A DNA stretch of 64,000 bases from Vibrio sp. HI00D65 (GTDB lineage: Bacteria > Pseudomonadota > Gammaproteobacteria > Enterobacterales > Vibrionaceae), in assembly GCF_001635455.1 (NCBI RefSeq), contig NZ_LWEH01000013.1:62001-126000 (forward strand). Reading direction: 5' to 3'. The position numbers were made by a program, and so were the translations under genes. The notes beneath the pieces were generated by a model. It had not been told where the DNA came from, did not search any database, and saw nothing but the letters and a program-made list of their open reading frames with translations. Position 1 is the first letter of the stretch; every line of letters starts with the position of its first letter. Below, piece after piece: positions 18,618-26,601 of the stretch.

Positions 18618-19009
18618 TGCCAACTTTAATAGTTATCTGTTGTCTGAATATCGGCCTTACTTAACCAGGGCCTGATGAAGCAAGCATTTACTTGCTTGAG
18701 ATCCTTTTTACAGCACGTTTCGTTTTGATAGCGAGAATAGGGTCTGTTTAGCTGATTTTTGCAGAACTTTTCGGGAAATTTCTACAAGGCAGAGGCTTTA
18801 AAGTGTAGCCAGTCTACATGAGAAGCTGATAACGCAGTAGAAATGAGCCACAAAGACTGCCCGAAGGGTTCGGCTAGAATCGTTTTATGCTTTGTTAAGA
18901 AGTATTAATTTAGAATGACTAGGCTACATACTCCTTGCCGCGTCTAAAATGATTCTATCTCGAACAAAATTCAACCACGAAAGGTCAGCAGACCCTAACA
19001 AAGTTGGCA
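18618..19009. repeat. Outer inverted repeat TGCCAACTTT flanking the MITE-like element
   Basis: TGCCAACTTT at 18618-18627 is matched in inverse by AAAGTTGGCA at 19000-19009, which directly abuts the right end of the MITE-like element. The same 10-mer recurs at 21537-21546 after lpoB. It may mark an older or larger mobile unit, or a shared regulatory word. Confidence 0.35.
18738..18997. mobile_element. MITE-like non-coding element, about 260 bp
   Basis: The inverted ends TAGGGTCTG (18738-18746) and CAGACCCTA (18989-18997) bound a 260-bp non-coding block between hinT and the lipoprotein operon. Partial extension of the ends (TTTAGCTGA inside the left, reading as CTGACC from the right) is seen. 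The outer TA pairs fit TA-target insertion of IS630/mariner type. It holds no ORF. It carries an internal GCCCGAAGGGTTCGGC-like hairpin near 18860-18875, so it may be transcribed. Copy number elsewhere is unknown from one window. Confidence 0.6.
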
Positions 19010-19034
19010 TTTTAAACATGCACGGAGACGATAA

Positions 19035-20426
19035 GTGAAGCAACAGTTTAGATTCGCTTCCATTGCCCTACTATCGGCGCTGACCGCGGGATGCGCGAGT
19101 ATGTCTGCAGGTAACCTGTTCAGTCATTACAGCGCACAAAATAAAAGTATCTACCAAGCCGTTAAATCTGGAGATTATTCAGAGGCTCAACAAGAGTTAC
19201 CAGATTACACAGCTGGCGATATTCTCGATAATTTTGAGAGAGGCAGAATCAATCTGTTGGATCAAAAATACCCAGAGAGTAAGTCTTCGTTTGAAGCGGC
19301 GGATCAGGCTGTTACCGAGCAACAGAGAAAAGCCGTCATCTCAATCTCAGACAGTGCAACCAGTGTGGGTGCATTGGCTGTGAATGACAACATTACCGAG
19401 TATGTGCCGCCCGATTACGAGTTAGGCTTTCTTCATCTCTACCTCGGTTTGAATTATCTAAAGAAAAACGATTTAGAAGGTGCGGTGATTGAAATGCGTC
19501 GCGCCAACCAAGTTCAAGAGCAAGCAAAGAAGCAGCGTGAGGCTGAGCTAGAAAGAGCAGCCAGCGATGCGAAGAAGCAGGGGGTATCTGCCAATGTTGG
19601 CAGTATTCTTGCGAATTACCCAGATGCGGGTAAAAAGCTGCAGTCAGTACAAAATGCTTATCTGATGTTTTTATCGGGTCTGCTTTATGAAGCTTCAAAC
19701 GACCTAAACAGTGCTTATGTTGATTATCGACGTGCATTGGCAGTGATGCCTGATAATCAAGAGATTATCGACAGAACCATGGCAACGGCGTCACGCTTGG
19801 GTATGCGACAGGATTTAGCGACACTTGAGAAGCGTTACAAGCAGTCATCTAAGTTAAGTAGCGGCCAAGGGCGCGTGATTGTTCTTCAAGAGCAGAGTGC
19901 TGTTCAAGCAATGGACAGTTGGCGATTAGATTTACCTGTTTATGACAGTCGCGATCAGGGAGCAATATACTCTCTTGCGCTGCCATATTACCCAAGTCAG
20001 AACGTAGAGCGTTTTTCTCCATTACGAATCAGTGGGCAACCGCTGCAAGAGCATTCGATCACCAACGTAAACGCCATGGCTCAGAACGATCTATCTGAGC
20101 GTATGACGAGCATTGTTATTCGCCAAGCACTGCGGGTGGTCGCAAAAGACCGCATTCGTAAAGAGGCAACCAAGGGGGATGATGTTGGCAATATTTTGTT
20201 CAATGTGTGGAACACGCTGACAGAGCAACCAGACACCCGCAGTTGGCAATCATTACCAGCTGAGATTAAGAGCAGTACGTTTGTAGCAAACAGCGGTCAA
20301 TATACCTTGGAAGCGGGCGCTAAAACCTACGATTTTGATATTCGAGAAGGGCAGACCACTTTGGTATGGATTTCTCGACAAGGAAACAACGCAACAATGT
20401 GGCATAAACAGCTAGGGAGGCTGTAA
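19035..20426 (+). CDS. COG3014-family outer-membrane lipoprotein (unknown function)
   Basis: The 463-aa exported lipoprotein has a signal peptide and lipobox LTAGC (Cys19). The middle has TPR-like helices (YELGFLHLYLGLNYLKKNDLEGAV; AYVDYRRALAVMPDN) and the C-terminal part looks beta-rich. It starts at a GTG. It overlaps ycfL by one base and lies two genes before lpoB, which suggests a role near the peptidoglycan-synthase activator at the outer membrane; that is inference. The region upstream carries the MITE-like element, so its native promoter may be altered. Confidence 0.8.
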   Translation: MKQQFRFASIALLSALTAGCASMSAGNLFSHYSAQNKSIYQAVKSGDYSEAQQELPDYTAGDILDNFERGRINLLDQKYPESKSSFEAADQAVTEQQRKAVISISDSATSVGALAVNDNITEYVPPDYELGFLHLYLGLNYLKKNDLEGAVIEMRRANQVQEQAKKQREAELERAASDAKKQGVSANVGSILANYPDAGKKLQSVQNAYLMFLSGLLYEASNDLNSAYVDYRRALAVMPDNQEIIDRTMATASRLGMRQDLATLEKRYKQSSKLSSGQGRVIVLQEQSAVQAMDSWRLDLPVYDSRDQGAIYSLALPYYPSQNVERFSPLRISGQPLQEHSITNVNAMAQNDLSERMTSIVIRQALRVVAKDRIRKEATKGDDVGNILFNVWNTLTEQPDTRSWQSLPAEIKSSTFVANSGQYTLEAGAKTYDFDIREGQTTLVWISRQGNNATMWHKQLGRL

Positions 20427-20809
20427 TGAAAAAGTGGTTAGTGAGCTTAGCAGCGGTTATAGCTCTGGCTGGTTGTGCTGATAATACAGCTGGCGTAAGG
20501 GTTGATAGTCTGACTCAGAACGTATTCTTTGGCGACAATGTATTGGGCAGCCGTTTACAAGTTGAAGATATTCGTACCGATCAGATTGATGGCCACACTC
20601 GAGGTATTGTCCGCTTAAACAGTAACTATAAAGGCGACCAACATATCCTTTATCGTTTCTATTGGTATGACGATGCTGGGCTTGAAGTCAACTTGAAACA
20701 AGGGCCTTGGAAGCAAGCGATTGTGCGTGGCTTTGAAAGCATTTCGTTGTCGGAAGTATCGGTAAACCCGAAAGCAACTCAATTCCGAGTACAGTTCCGA
20801 GAGCAGTAA
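20426..20809 (+). CDS. ycfL: YcfL-family lipoprotein
   Basis: This 127-aa lipoprotein has a signal peptide with lipobox LAGC (Cys17) followed by a beta-rich domain (ILYRFYWYDDAGLEV, QFRVQFREQ). The ATG overlaps the previous stop (TAATG). In E. coli ycfL directly precedes lpoB, and the same order is found here. Its function is unknown. Confidence 0.85.
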   Translation: MKKWLVSLAAVIALAGCADNTAGVRVDSLTQNVFFGDNVLGSRLQVEDIRTDQIDGHTRGIVRLNSNYKGDQHILYRFYWYDDAGLEVNLKQGPWKQAIVRGFESISLSEVSVNPKATQFRVQFREQ

Positions 20810-20863
20810 GAACAGATTTAGTTACAGACGGTGCGAGTTAATGTCGACTAGCACTTAAGAAAG

Positions 20864-20912
20864 CGAATTGATTCGCACAGATAAAAATTTAAGAGTGTGG
20901 GTAACCCCACTC
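20864..20912 (+). other. Two short hairpins between ycfL and lpoB
   Basis: GCGAAT/ATTCGC (20864-20877) and an imperfect GAGTGTGGG/CCCCACTC (20893-20912) lie in the 125-bp gap before lpoB. Neither has a T-run, so mRNA processing or stability elements are more likely than terminators. Confidence 0.3.
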
Positions 20913-20934
20913 AATGATAAGTTGAGGAAACATC

Positions 20935-21525
20935 ATGAAAAAGAGTGTTATTGCACTATTAGGCTTAGCGGTTATTTTAGGCGGTTGTTCGAACAAGGTA
21001 AGCTACGGTGATGCACAAGCAGTAGAAACCACGACAATCGATTTCGGTTCAACTGACCTTCAAACTATTGCTGGTGAGATGGTTGATAGCATGATGGCTT
21101 CTGGTTCAGTGTCTTACATTACTCGTGATCAGCGTCCAATCGTGTTCGTAGAGCGAATCAAGAACAAAACAAGTGAGCACATTGATACTGAGTCAATCAC
21201 TGACACAATCAGTACTAAAATGCTGAACTCTGGTAAGTTCCGTTTCGTTGACATGGACCGTGTAGAGTCTGTTCGTGACCAACTAAACTTCCAAAACAAC
21301 GATGAGCTAGTGAACCAAAGTTCTGCGATTCAGTTCGGTAAGATGGTTGGTGCTCAGTACATGCTGTACGGCAACCTATCAAGCATCGTTAAGAAAGCGG
21401 GCAGCGACGAAGACGTGTACTACAAAATGACCATGCGTCTGATGGACCTTGAGTCTGGCTTGATCGAGTGGGCTGACGAGACGGAAATCCGTAAGCAGCA
21501 ATCTAAGAGCCTACTAGGTCTTTAA
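20935..21525 (+). CDS. lpoB: Penicillin-binding protein activator LpoB
   Basis: This 196-aa outer-membrane lipoprotein (lipobox LGGC, Cys18) activates the bifunctional peptidoglycan synthase PBP1B from outside the sacculus. The globular domain is recognisable in RPIVFVERIKNKTSEHIDTE, SGKFRFVDMDRV and GAQYMLYGNLSSIVKK. The region between the lipid anchor and this domain is short and not Pro-rich, unlike the long linker of E. coli LpoB. The start has a GAGGAAA ribosome site. Confidence 0.93.
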   Translation: MKKSVIALLGLAVILGGCSNKVSYGDAQAVETTTIDFGSTDLQTIAGEMVDSMMASGSVSYITRDQRPIVFVERIKNKTSEHIDTESITDTISTKMLNSGKFRFVDMDRVESVRDQLNFQNNDELVNQSSAIQFGKMVGAQYMLYGNLSSIVKKAGSDEDVYYKMTMRLMDLESGLIEWADETEIRKQQSKSLLGL

Positions 21526-21614
21526 TTTCGCTTAACTGCCAACTTTGAACACTTACTTTTGAAAGTGGATGAGTTGGTTACACGCCAATTCAGTACATGA
21601 TGTGCCGATATTTG

Positions 21615-21644
21615 AAGACACTGGCTCTGGTCAGTGTCTTTTTT
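21615..21644 (+). terminator. Terminator after lpoB
   Basis: The 9-bp stem AAGACACTG / CAGTGTCTT has an 8-base loop and a T-run. It implies that thiK has its own promoter or depends on read-through. Confidence 0.85.
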
Positions 21645-21678
21645 GTAGGGAAACGAAGACGTTTATAGGGAATGAGTA

Positions 21679-22533
21679 ATGGCAATTTTCTCTTGGTCTG
21701 AGGCTAAGCTTCTTGATACCAGTTTGAGTTCGCTTGATGGCTATTTTTCGCAGCCGCCAGTGAAGGCTCAGACACTCACCGGTGGTCTGACTAACCGATG
21801 TTGGAAGCTGGTTTCTGTTAATGGCGCTGAATATGTGTGGCGTCCGATCACACCAATTACCAACGCCTTCTTTATTTCCCGCCATGAAGAGTACCAAGTG
21901 TTGTCTGCCATAGAGCGTCTCGGTATTGGACCAAGCCCGATAGTGGTGAATGAGCAGGGCTTACTGGTTGAATGGGTTGCTGGGGATACGCTATATGAAG
22001 GGTTAGATATTGATGACCTTCTGAAAACGCTTATCTCTGTGCATCTGGTTAACACCGCACGATTACCAATTAAGCCGTTTAGTTTTACAGCGAGAGTTGA
22101 CCACTACTGGCTTCAGCTTGATGCCGTTCATAAGACCGAAGCCTACAGCACCATTTATAAAGAGTGGCGCACAACGCCAAGTATCCCGAGTGTTGAGCTC
22201 TCCTTATGCCACTTTGATCTCGGCGGTTATAACCTGGTGAAGAACAGTGACGGGATTAAAATCATTGATTGGGAATACGCGGCAATTGCTGACCCTAGAT
22301 TAGATTTAACTTTAACCATTTCAGTTGCAGATGCCCGGGTGCAAGAAACGGTTGAAAAGTATTGTCAGCTGCGCGGTATTCACGATGTTCAGCTTTGGCT
22401 AGATGGTGTAAAAGCGTGGTTACCACGAAGTCGAATGATGGCGATGTTGTGGTATTTGCTCGCTCACCAACTGTGGGGAGATGAAAGTTACCTACGTGAA
22501 GCTGAGGCTCTGAGTCACACTTTTTGTAGCTAG
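21679..22533 (+). CDS. thiK: Thiamine kinase / choline kinase-like phosphotransferase
   Basis: The 284-aa APH-type kinase has a Brenner-type catalytic motif H-F-D-L-G-G-Y-N (HxDxxxxN) and a metal-binding IIDWEYA. An N-terminal TGGLTNRCWKL loop stands for nucleotide binding. In E. coli the gene at this position is thiK, which phosphorylates thiamine in salvage. The substrate is assigned by synteny, so related small alcohols are possible. It lies between lpoB and ycfP; nagZ, usually next, is absent here. Confidence 0.75.
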   Translation: MAIFSWSEAKLLDTSLSSLDGYFSQPPVKAQTLTGGLTNRCWKLVSVNGAEYVWRPITPITNAFFISRHEEYQVLSAIERLGIGPSPIVVNEQGLLVEWVAGDTLYEGLDIDDLLKTLISVHLVNTARLPIKPFSFTARVDHYWLQLDAVHKTEAYSTIYKEWRTTPSIPSVELSLCHFDLGGYNLVKNSDGIKIIDWEYAAIADPRLDLTLTISVADARVQETVEKYCQLRGIHDVQLWLDGVKAWLPRSRMMAMLWYLLAHQLWGDESYLREAEALSHTFCS

Positions 22534-22641
22534 GATCACGTTTAGGAAGTGAAAAATATAATTTCGATGGTCTTCCCTTTAAAACCTTGTTTTTCATGTT
22601 AGATTGATCAAAACGTACCAATATTCAATGGGGGAGGTACA

Positions 22642-23181
22642 ATGATTATCTATCTTCACGGCTTCGACTCAACAAGCCCAGGCAATCACGAAAAAATACT
22701 GCAGTTGCAATTCATTGATGATGACGTTCGTTTTATCAACTACAGTACTTTGCATCCAAAGCACGACATGCAGCACCTACTGAAAGAGGTGCACAAAGTG
22801 ATAGAGCAATCAGACGACCCACATCCAATTATCTGTGGTGTTGGTTTAGGTGGTTTTTGGTCTGAGCGTATTGGCTTCTTGTGTGGTATCAAACAGGTTA
22901 TTTTCAATCCAAATCTTCAACCTGAGAACAACATGGTAGGCCGTATTGACCGTCCTGAAGAGTACGAAGATATTGCGACTAAGTGTGTGGAACAGTACCG
23001 CATGAAAAACAAAGGTCGCTGCCTAGTGGTGCTTTCTCGAGAAGATGAAATTCACGACAATAGCAAAACCGCTGCTGCACTCGAAGATTACTACGATGTT
23101 ATTTGGGATGAGAAAGAGAGCCATAAATTCAAAAAGATCTCTCAACATCTTCAAGCAATAAAAGCTTTCAAAGACGCTTAA
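22642..23181 (+). CDS. ycfP: UPF0227 alpha/beta-hydrolase-fold protein YcfP
   Basis: The 179-aa protein starts with [16 protein letters not shown], an oxyanion-loop-like segment. The expected nucleophile elbow is G-V-G-L-G-G, with Gly instead of Ser. I recall E. coli YcfP having the same loss, so the family is likely not a classic serine esterase. The late His (SHKF) of the fold is present. The ATG follows GGGGGAGG. The genes on either side are thiK and ndh, as in E. coli. Confidence 0.85.
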   Translation: MIIYLHGFDSTSPGNHEKILQLQFIDDDVRFINYSTLHPKHDMQHLLKEVHKVIEQSDDPHPIICGVGLGGFWSERIGFLCGIKQVIFNPNLQPENNMVGRIDRPEEYEDIATKCVEQYRMKNKGRCLVVLSREDEIHDNSKTAAALEDYYDVIWDEKESHKFKKISQHLQAIKAFKDA

Positions 23182-23198
23182 GACTTCTAGTATTTTAT

Positions 23199-23230
23199 AA
23201 AAAGCGGCACTCAATGAGTGCCGCTTTTTT
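23199..23230 (+). terminator. Terminator after ycfP
   Basis: The 13-bp stem AAAAAGCGGCACT / AGTGCCGCTTTTT has a 5-base loop and extra T residues. Confidence 0.9.
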
Positions 23231-23342
23231 TATTTTGAATGAAACGTTACTATTGATGATGCTGTCGTAGCTGCTATGTTGATAAGTTTGCGCAAACGTT
23301 AACTATTTAGCGGTGAATCCTCATTGAGGGTAAGGATTTTAG

Positions 23343-23402
23343 TTGCGGTCATCGGTTTGCTATATATAATGTTCGAAAGCAAAATATTTTGATAAATATC
23401 AA
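23343..23402 (+). promoter_or_regulatory. ndh promoter with a perfect FNR box
   Basis: TATAAT at 23365-23370 with TTGCGG 16 bp upstream forms a sigma-70-like promoter. TTGAT-AAAT-ATCAA at 23389-23402 is a perfect FNR dyad centred near +19, where binding would block transcription without oxygen. E. coli ndh is also FNR-repressed, although by upstream sites. The 23403-23666 leader of about 290 nt contains no gene I can support; a 62-codon frame at 23408-23596 looks like noise. Confidence 0.8.
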
Positions 23403-23666
23403 AAAAATTGAGAGCGAGTGATAAAACTTGCCCATCATTTGTGTACTGCCTCTATGGTCGTCACCTTTTTTATCCACGTGAGCAAGTCGACAAGCGGATG
23501 TTTGTTGCTTGTAATCCCTCTAACTACTCGGTGAGCTGTCGTTATTCTTTTTCGCGGTTATCCAATATGTCACAGCCGTATGTAAAGGCCGGGTAGATAC
23601 ATAGAATTTATCGGTTGGAGTAATCGAGCCGAACCCTATTTATTCATTTTGTAGAGGATTGTCATT

Positions 23667-24956
23667 GTGACAAAAATTATCGTAGTAGGCGGCGGTGCTG
23701 GTGGTTTAGAACTAGCAACTAAGCTTGGCCGCACTTTAGGTCGTAAGAAACGTGCCCAGATTACACTGGTAGACCGTAAAGCAAGCCACCTATGGAAGCC
23801 ATTACTTCATGAGGTAGCAACTGGCTCTCTAGATGAAGGTGTTGATGCGTTAAGTTACCGCGCGCACGCAAAAAACCATTACTTCGATTTTCAAATGGGC
23901 AGCCTGAACGATATCGATCGTGAGCGTAAACTGATTGCACTCAGCGAGCTGAGAGATGAGCACGGTGAACTGCTGATGCCAAGCCGCGAGCTTGAATACG
24001 ATATTCTTGTTATGGCATTAGGTTCAACGTCTAACGATTTCAATACTCCTGGCGTTCGTGATAACTGTATTTTCCTTGATAGCCCAGAGCAAGCTCACCG
24101 TTTCCGTACTGAAATGAACAACCAGTTCTTAAAGCTGCATGCTAAGAACGGTCAAGGCACGGTAGACATCGCCATTGTTGGTGCGGGTGCCACTGGTGTA
24201 GAGCTGTCGGCTGAGCTTCACAACGCTGTGAAAGAGCTTCGTACCTACGGTTTCGGCGACCTAGACTCAAGCAAGTTGAACGTAAACCTAGTAGAAGCGG
24301 GCGAGCGTATTCTTCCTGCTCTTCCACCTCGTATTTCAAGCGCTGCACACTCTGAGCTGACTAAGCTTGGCGTGAACGTTCGTACCAATACTATGGTGAC
24401 GCAAGCAGACGCTGATGGTTTAACGACTAAAGATGGCGACAAAATTCCTGCTCAAATTATGGTTTGGGCAGCAGGTATCAAAGCGCCAGATTTCATGAAA
24501 GATATTGGTGGTCTTGAAACTAATCGTATCAATCAACTGGTTGTGAAAAACACGCTGCAAACGACGCTTGATGACAACATCTTTGCGATCGGTGACTTGG
24601 CGCAATGTACACAAGCGGATGGTTCATTTGTGCCACCTCGTGCTCAAGCGGCTCACCAAATGGCAAGTTGCGCATTCAGCAATATCATTGCTAAGTTGAA
24701 CGGTCGTGACCTGAAAGACTACATCTACAAAGATAAAGGCTCACTAGTATCGTTAAGCCGTTTCTCTACAGTAGGTAGCTTGATGGGTAACCTGACCAAA
24801 GGTTCGATGATGGTTGAAGGTCGGATTGCTCGTATGGTTTACATCTCTTTGTATCGAATGCACCAGATGGCGCTTCACGGAATCATTAAGACATCTCTAA
24901 TGATGTTGGTTAGTCGTATTAACCGTGCTCTACGTCCAAATCTAAAGCTTCACTAA
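23667..24956 (+). CDS. ndh: Type II NADH:quinone dehydrogenase
   Basis: This peripheral inner-membrane flavoenzyme oxidises NADH without pumping protons. The 429-aa protein has two dinucleotide-binding motifs, [12 protein letters not shown] at the N terminus and [14 protein letters not shown] in the middle, and a flavin-binding IFAIGDLAQ. The C-terminal amphipathic region ([16 protein letters not shown]) fits membrane docking. Translation starts at a GTG with GAGGA upstream. It ends the cluster that parallels the E. coli hinT-ndh order. Confidence 0.95.
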   Translation: MTKIIVVGGGAGGLELATKLGRTLGRKKRAQITLVDRKASHLWKPLLHEVATGSLDEGVDALSYRAHAKNHYFDFQMGSLNDIDRERKLIALSELRDEHGELLMPSRELEYDILVMALGSTSNDFNTPGVRDNCIFLDSPEQAHRFRTEMNNQFLKLHAKNGQGTVDIAIVGAGATGVELSAELHNAVKELRTYGFGDLDSSKLNVNLVEAGERILPALPPRISSAAHSELTKLGVNVRTNTMVTQADADGLTTKDGDKIPAQIMVWAAGIKAPDFMKDIGGLETNRINQLVVKNTLQTTLDDNIFAIGDLAQCTQADGSFVPPRAQAAHQMASCAFSNIIAKLNGRDLKDYIYKDKGSLVSLSRFSTVGSLMGNLTKGSMMVEGRIARMVYISLYRMHQMALHGIIKTSLMMLVSRINRALRPNLKLH

Positions 24957-25010
24957 TTAGTTAGCTTTTCGAGGAAGAGTTAAGCTTTCAAAACGCTTAA
25001 CGCTAATAGT

Positions 25011-25038
25011 AAAAAAGAGCTCTTCGGAGCTCTTTTTT
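25011..25038. terminator. Bidirectional terminator between ndh and the GNAT gene
   Basis: The 12-bp perfect stem AAAAAAGAGCTC / GAGCTCTTTTTT has a TTCG tetraloop. It serves the convergent genes on both sides. Confidence 0.9.
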
Positions 25039-25075
25039 GATCGTATCAGTTAAGTGGTAGCCTTGTTGGTGATTG

Positions 25076-25621
25076 CTAAGCCACCGGCGGCAATACCGAG
25101 TAAACGACCCCATCTTTTGGTTTACCGTTGAAGATAAAGCGATTCCTGGCAATGGTCTCTCGCCCTGCGCCGCACTTTTCTATGAGCCTTTGGCTTGGTA
25201 GGTTTTCGGTGTCACAGACTATCTCTAAACGTGTTAGCTTGAGCTGAGCAAAGCAAAACTCAAACAGAGCTAGCATCGCTTCCTTTGCAATGCCTTTTCT
25301 TTGAAATTGGTCGCCAACCCAATACCCTAAACTCGCCATATTAAAGGTGTGGTAAAGCTCATTGATTGCCACCATGCCAACCAGCTTGTCGCTTTTTCTT
25401 TCGAAAATGCCAAAGCCAAACGCATCGGCTTTCACCCAGTTTAAGCGAGTGGCGAGAATGAACTTTTCAGCTTCCGCGATAGAGAACCGATCATGACACC
25501 AGTCGACCCAAGGCAGTAAGCTAGGGGAAGACTTGATCAGTTGAGAAAACTCGTGAGCGTCAGAAGGCTCAATAATTCTTAGGTTAAGGTTTTGAGTATT
25601 GATCTGGAAGTCGGGGCTCAT
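25076..25621 (-). CDS. GNAT-family N-acetyltransferase (RimJ/RimL-like)
   Basis: The 181-aa GNAT fold shows LVGMVAINELYHTFNMASLGYWV and the acetyl-CoA-binding segment QRKGIAKEAMLALFEFCF. LTRLEIVCDTENLPSQRLIEKCG follows, as in RimL/RimJ-type enzymes that acetylate N-terminal amino groups. The target is unknown. The ATG at 25621 is preferred over a TTG four codons earlier; neither has a strong ribosome site. The protein is not in an operon with csiV because a hairpin lies between. Confidence 0.82.
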   Translation of the reverse strand: MSPDFQINTQNLNLRIIEPSDAHEFSQLIKSSPSLLPWVDWCHDRFSIAEAEKFILATRLNWVKADAFGFGIFERKSDKLVGMVAINELYHTFNMASLGYWVGDQFQRKGIAKEAMLALFEFCFAQLKLTRLEIVCDTENLPSQRLIEKCGAGRETIARNRFIFNGKPKDGVVYSVLPPVA

Positions 25622-25674
25622 AGGGCGTACCAATTAAATTTGTAAGTACCTGCTGAGAGTAGCCAGCACTTAAT

Positions 25675-25702
25675 AAAACACCCTCACAATGGAGGGCGTT
25701 TT
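25675..25702. terminator. Terminator-like hairpin between csiV and the GNAT gene
   Basis: The stem AAAACACCCTC / GAGGGCGTTTT contains one mismatch and has a 6-base loop, with T residues on the minus strand. It is located downstream of csiV. Confidence 0.6.
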
Positions 25703-25773
25703 GAATGATTAGTAGGAGTATAGTTCGGGTGCTAACAAACCAACTAGCTTCGTCGCTATATCACTTGGGCTGT

Positions 25774-26538
25774 TTACTCAGCAACGCGACGAACTTGAAT
25801 CACCATGCCAAGGAGCGGGTGGTCAAGATAGTGAGTCTCAGTACTGCGCATGCGACGTTTTTGCTCCATACGGTAGCTCTTGAGGAACTCTTCCACTTCA
25901 ACCGTTGGAGAGATTTCCGTTAGGTTACCTACTTGAACATTGCTCTCAGCACCGTTTACTGGAGAGTCGAGTTCGATTTGCTGTTCTTGCAGCTTCACTT
26001 CACGAACGCTTGGTGCTTTCAAATCCAGAGTGGTTTCAGCGTATAGGTAGTGCTGAACATAGATTTGTAGCTTGCCGTCTAGTTCGTAAAGCGGCTTGTC
26101 GATAGTCTCTTCTTGGAAGCCATCTGCAGATGCCGTTACTGCGCCTTTTTCTGAACCGTCAGCATTGAACTGTTTCGAGAAGTCTTTACCTGCTTGAATG
26201 TGAAATACAGGTGCTGAGCTCTTCCCTTGATCGCCTTGACGCCAAGCCGTATGCATCAATACTTCAAAGCCAGCATGCTGCTTTAGCTTATCTTTCTGAG
26301 GTGTCAGTTTGTACTCCGAGTAAGGGAGCATCTTTACCCCTTTACTTGCTCGGTACTGGGTGTCCTGAAATGAACCAACGCGCTCAAGTGAAATCTTTGG
26401 TTGGGTATTAGGCCAAGACTCATTTACCTTCTCGGCATCAACTGCGCGCTTAAAAATGATCACTTCTATATCAAATTGTCTCTGTGCCAAACTTGGCAGT
26501 GAGACGAACAATAGTAGCAGTGGGATCAGTCTTTTCAT
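25774..26538 (-). CDS. csiV: Peptidoglycan-binding protein CsiV
   Basis: The 254-aa exported protein has a signal peptide ending at SLA-QRQ. Family features are FDIEVIIFKR and the repeated charged C-terminal region ending HPLLGMVIQVRRV. In V. cholerae CsiV acts with LpoA to activate PBP1A and is needed for growth with D-amino acids. I chose the ATG at 26538 because a GGAG site lies upstream; a start eight codons earlier lacks one. It is downstream of mfd on the same strand, the order I recall for V. cholerae. Confidence 0.88.
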   Translation of the reverse strand: MKRLIPLLLLFVSLPSLAQRQFDIEVIIFKRAVDAEKVNESWPNTQPKISLERVGSFQDTQYRASKGVKMLPYSEYKLTPQKDKLKQHAGFEVLMHTAWRQGDQGKSSAPVFHIQAGKDFSKQFNADGSEKGAVTASADGFQEETIDKPLYELDGKLQIYVQHYLYAETTLDLKAPSVREVKLQEQQIELDSPVNGAESNVQVGNLTEISPTVEVEEFLKSYRMEQKRRMRSTETHYLDHPLLGMVIQVRRVAE

Positions 26539-26601
26539 TTTTACTCCGTTTTCCAGCCGCACTACCGGCTGGATAAATTATATGTGTAAGTGGATTAGGC
26601 T

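Noticed and set aside
23408..23596. 62-codon frame in the ndh leader
   Set aside because: The composition is not protein-like (many Cys/Ser/Tyr runs without pattern), and there is no ribosome site. It was left as part of the leader.
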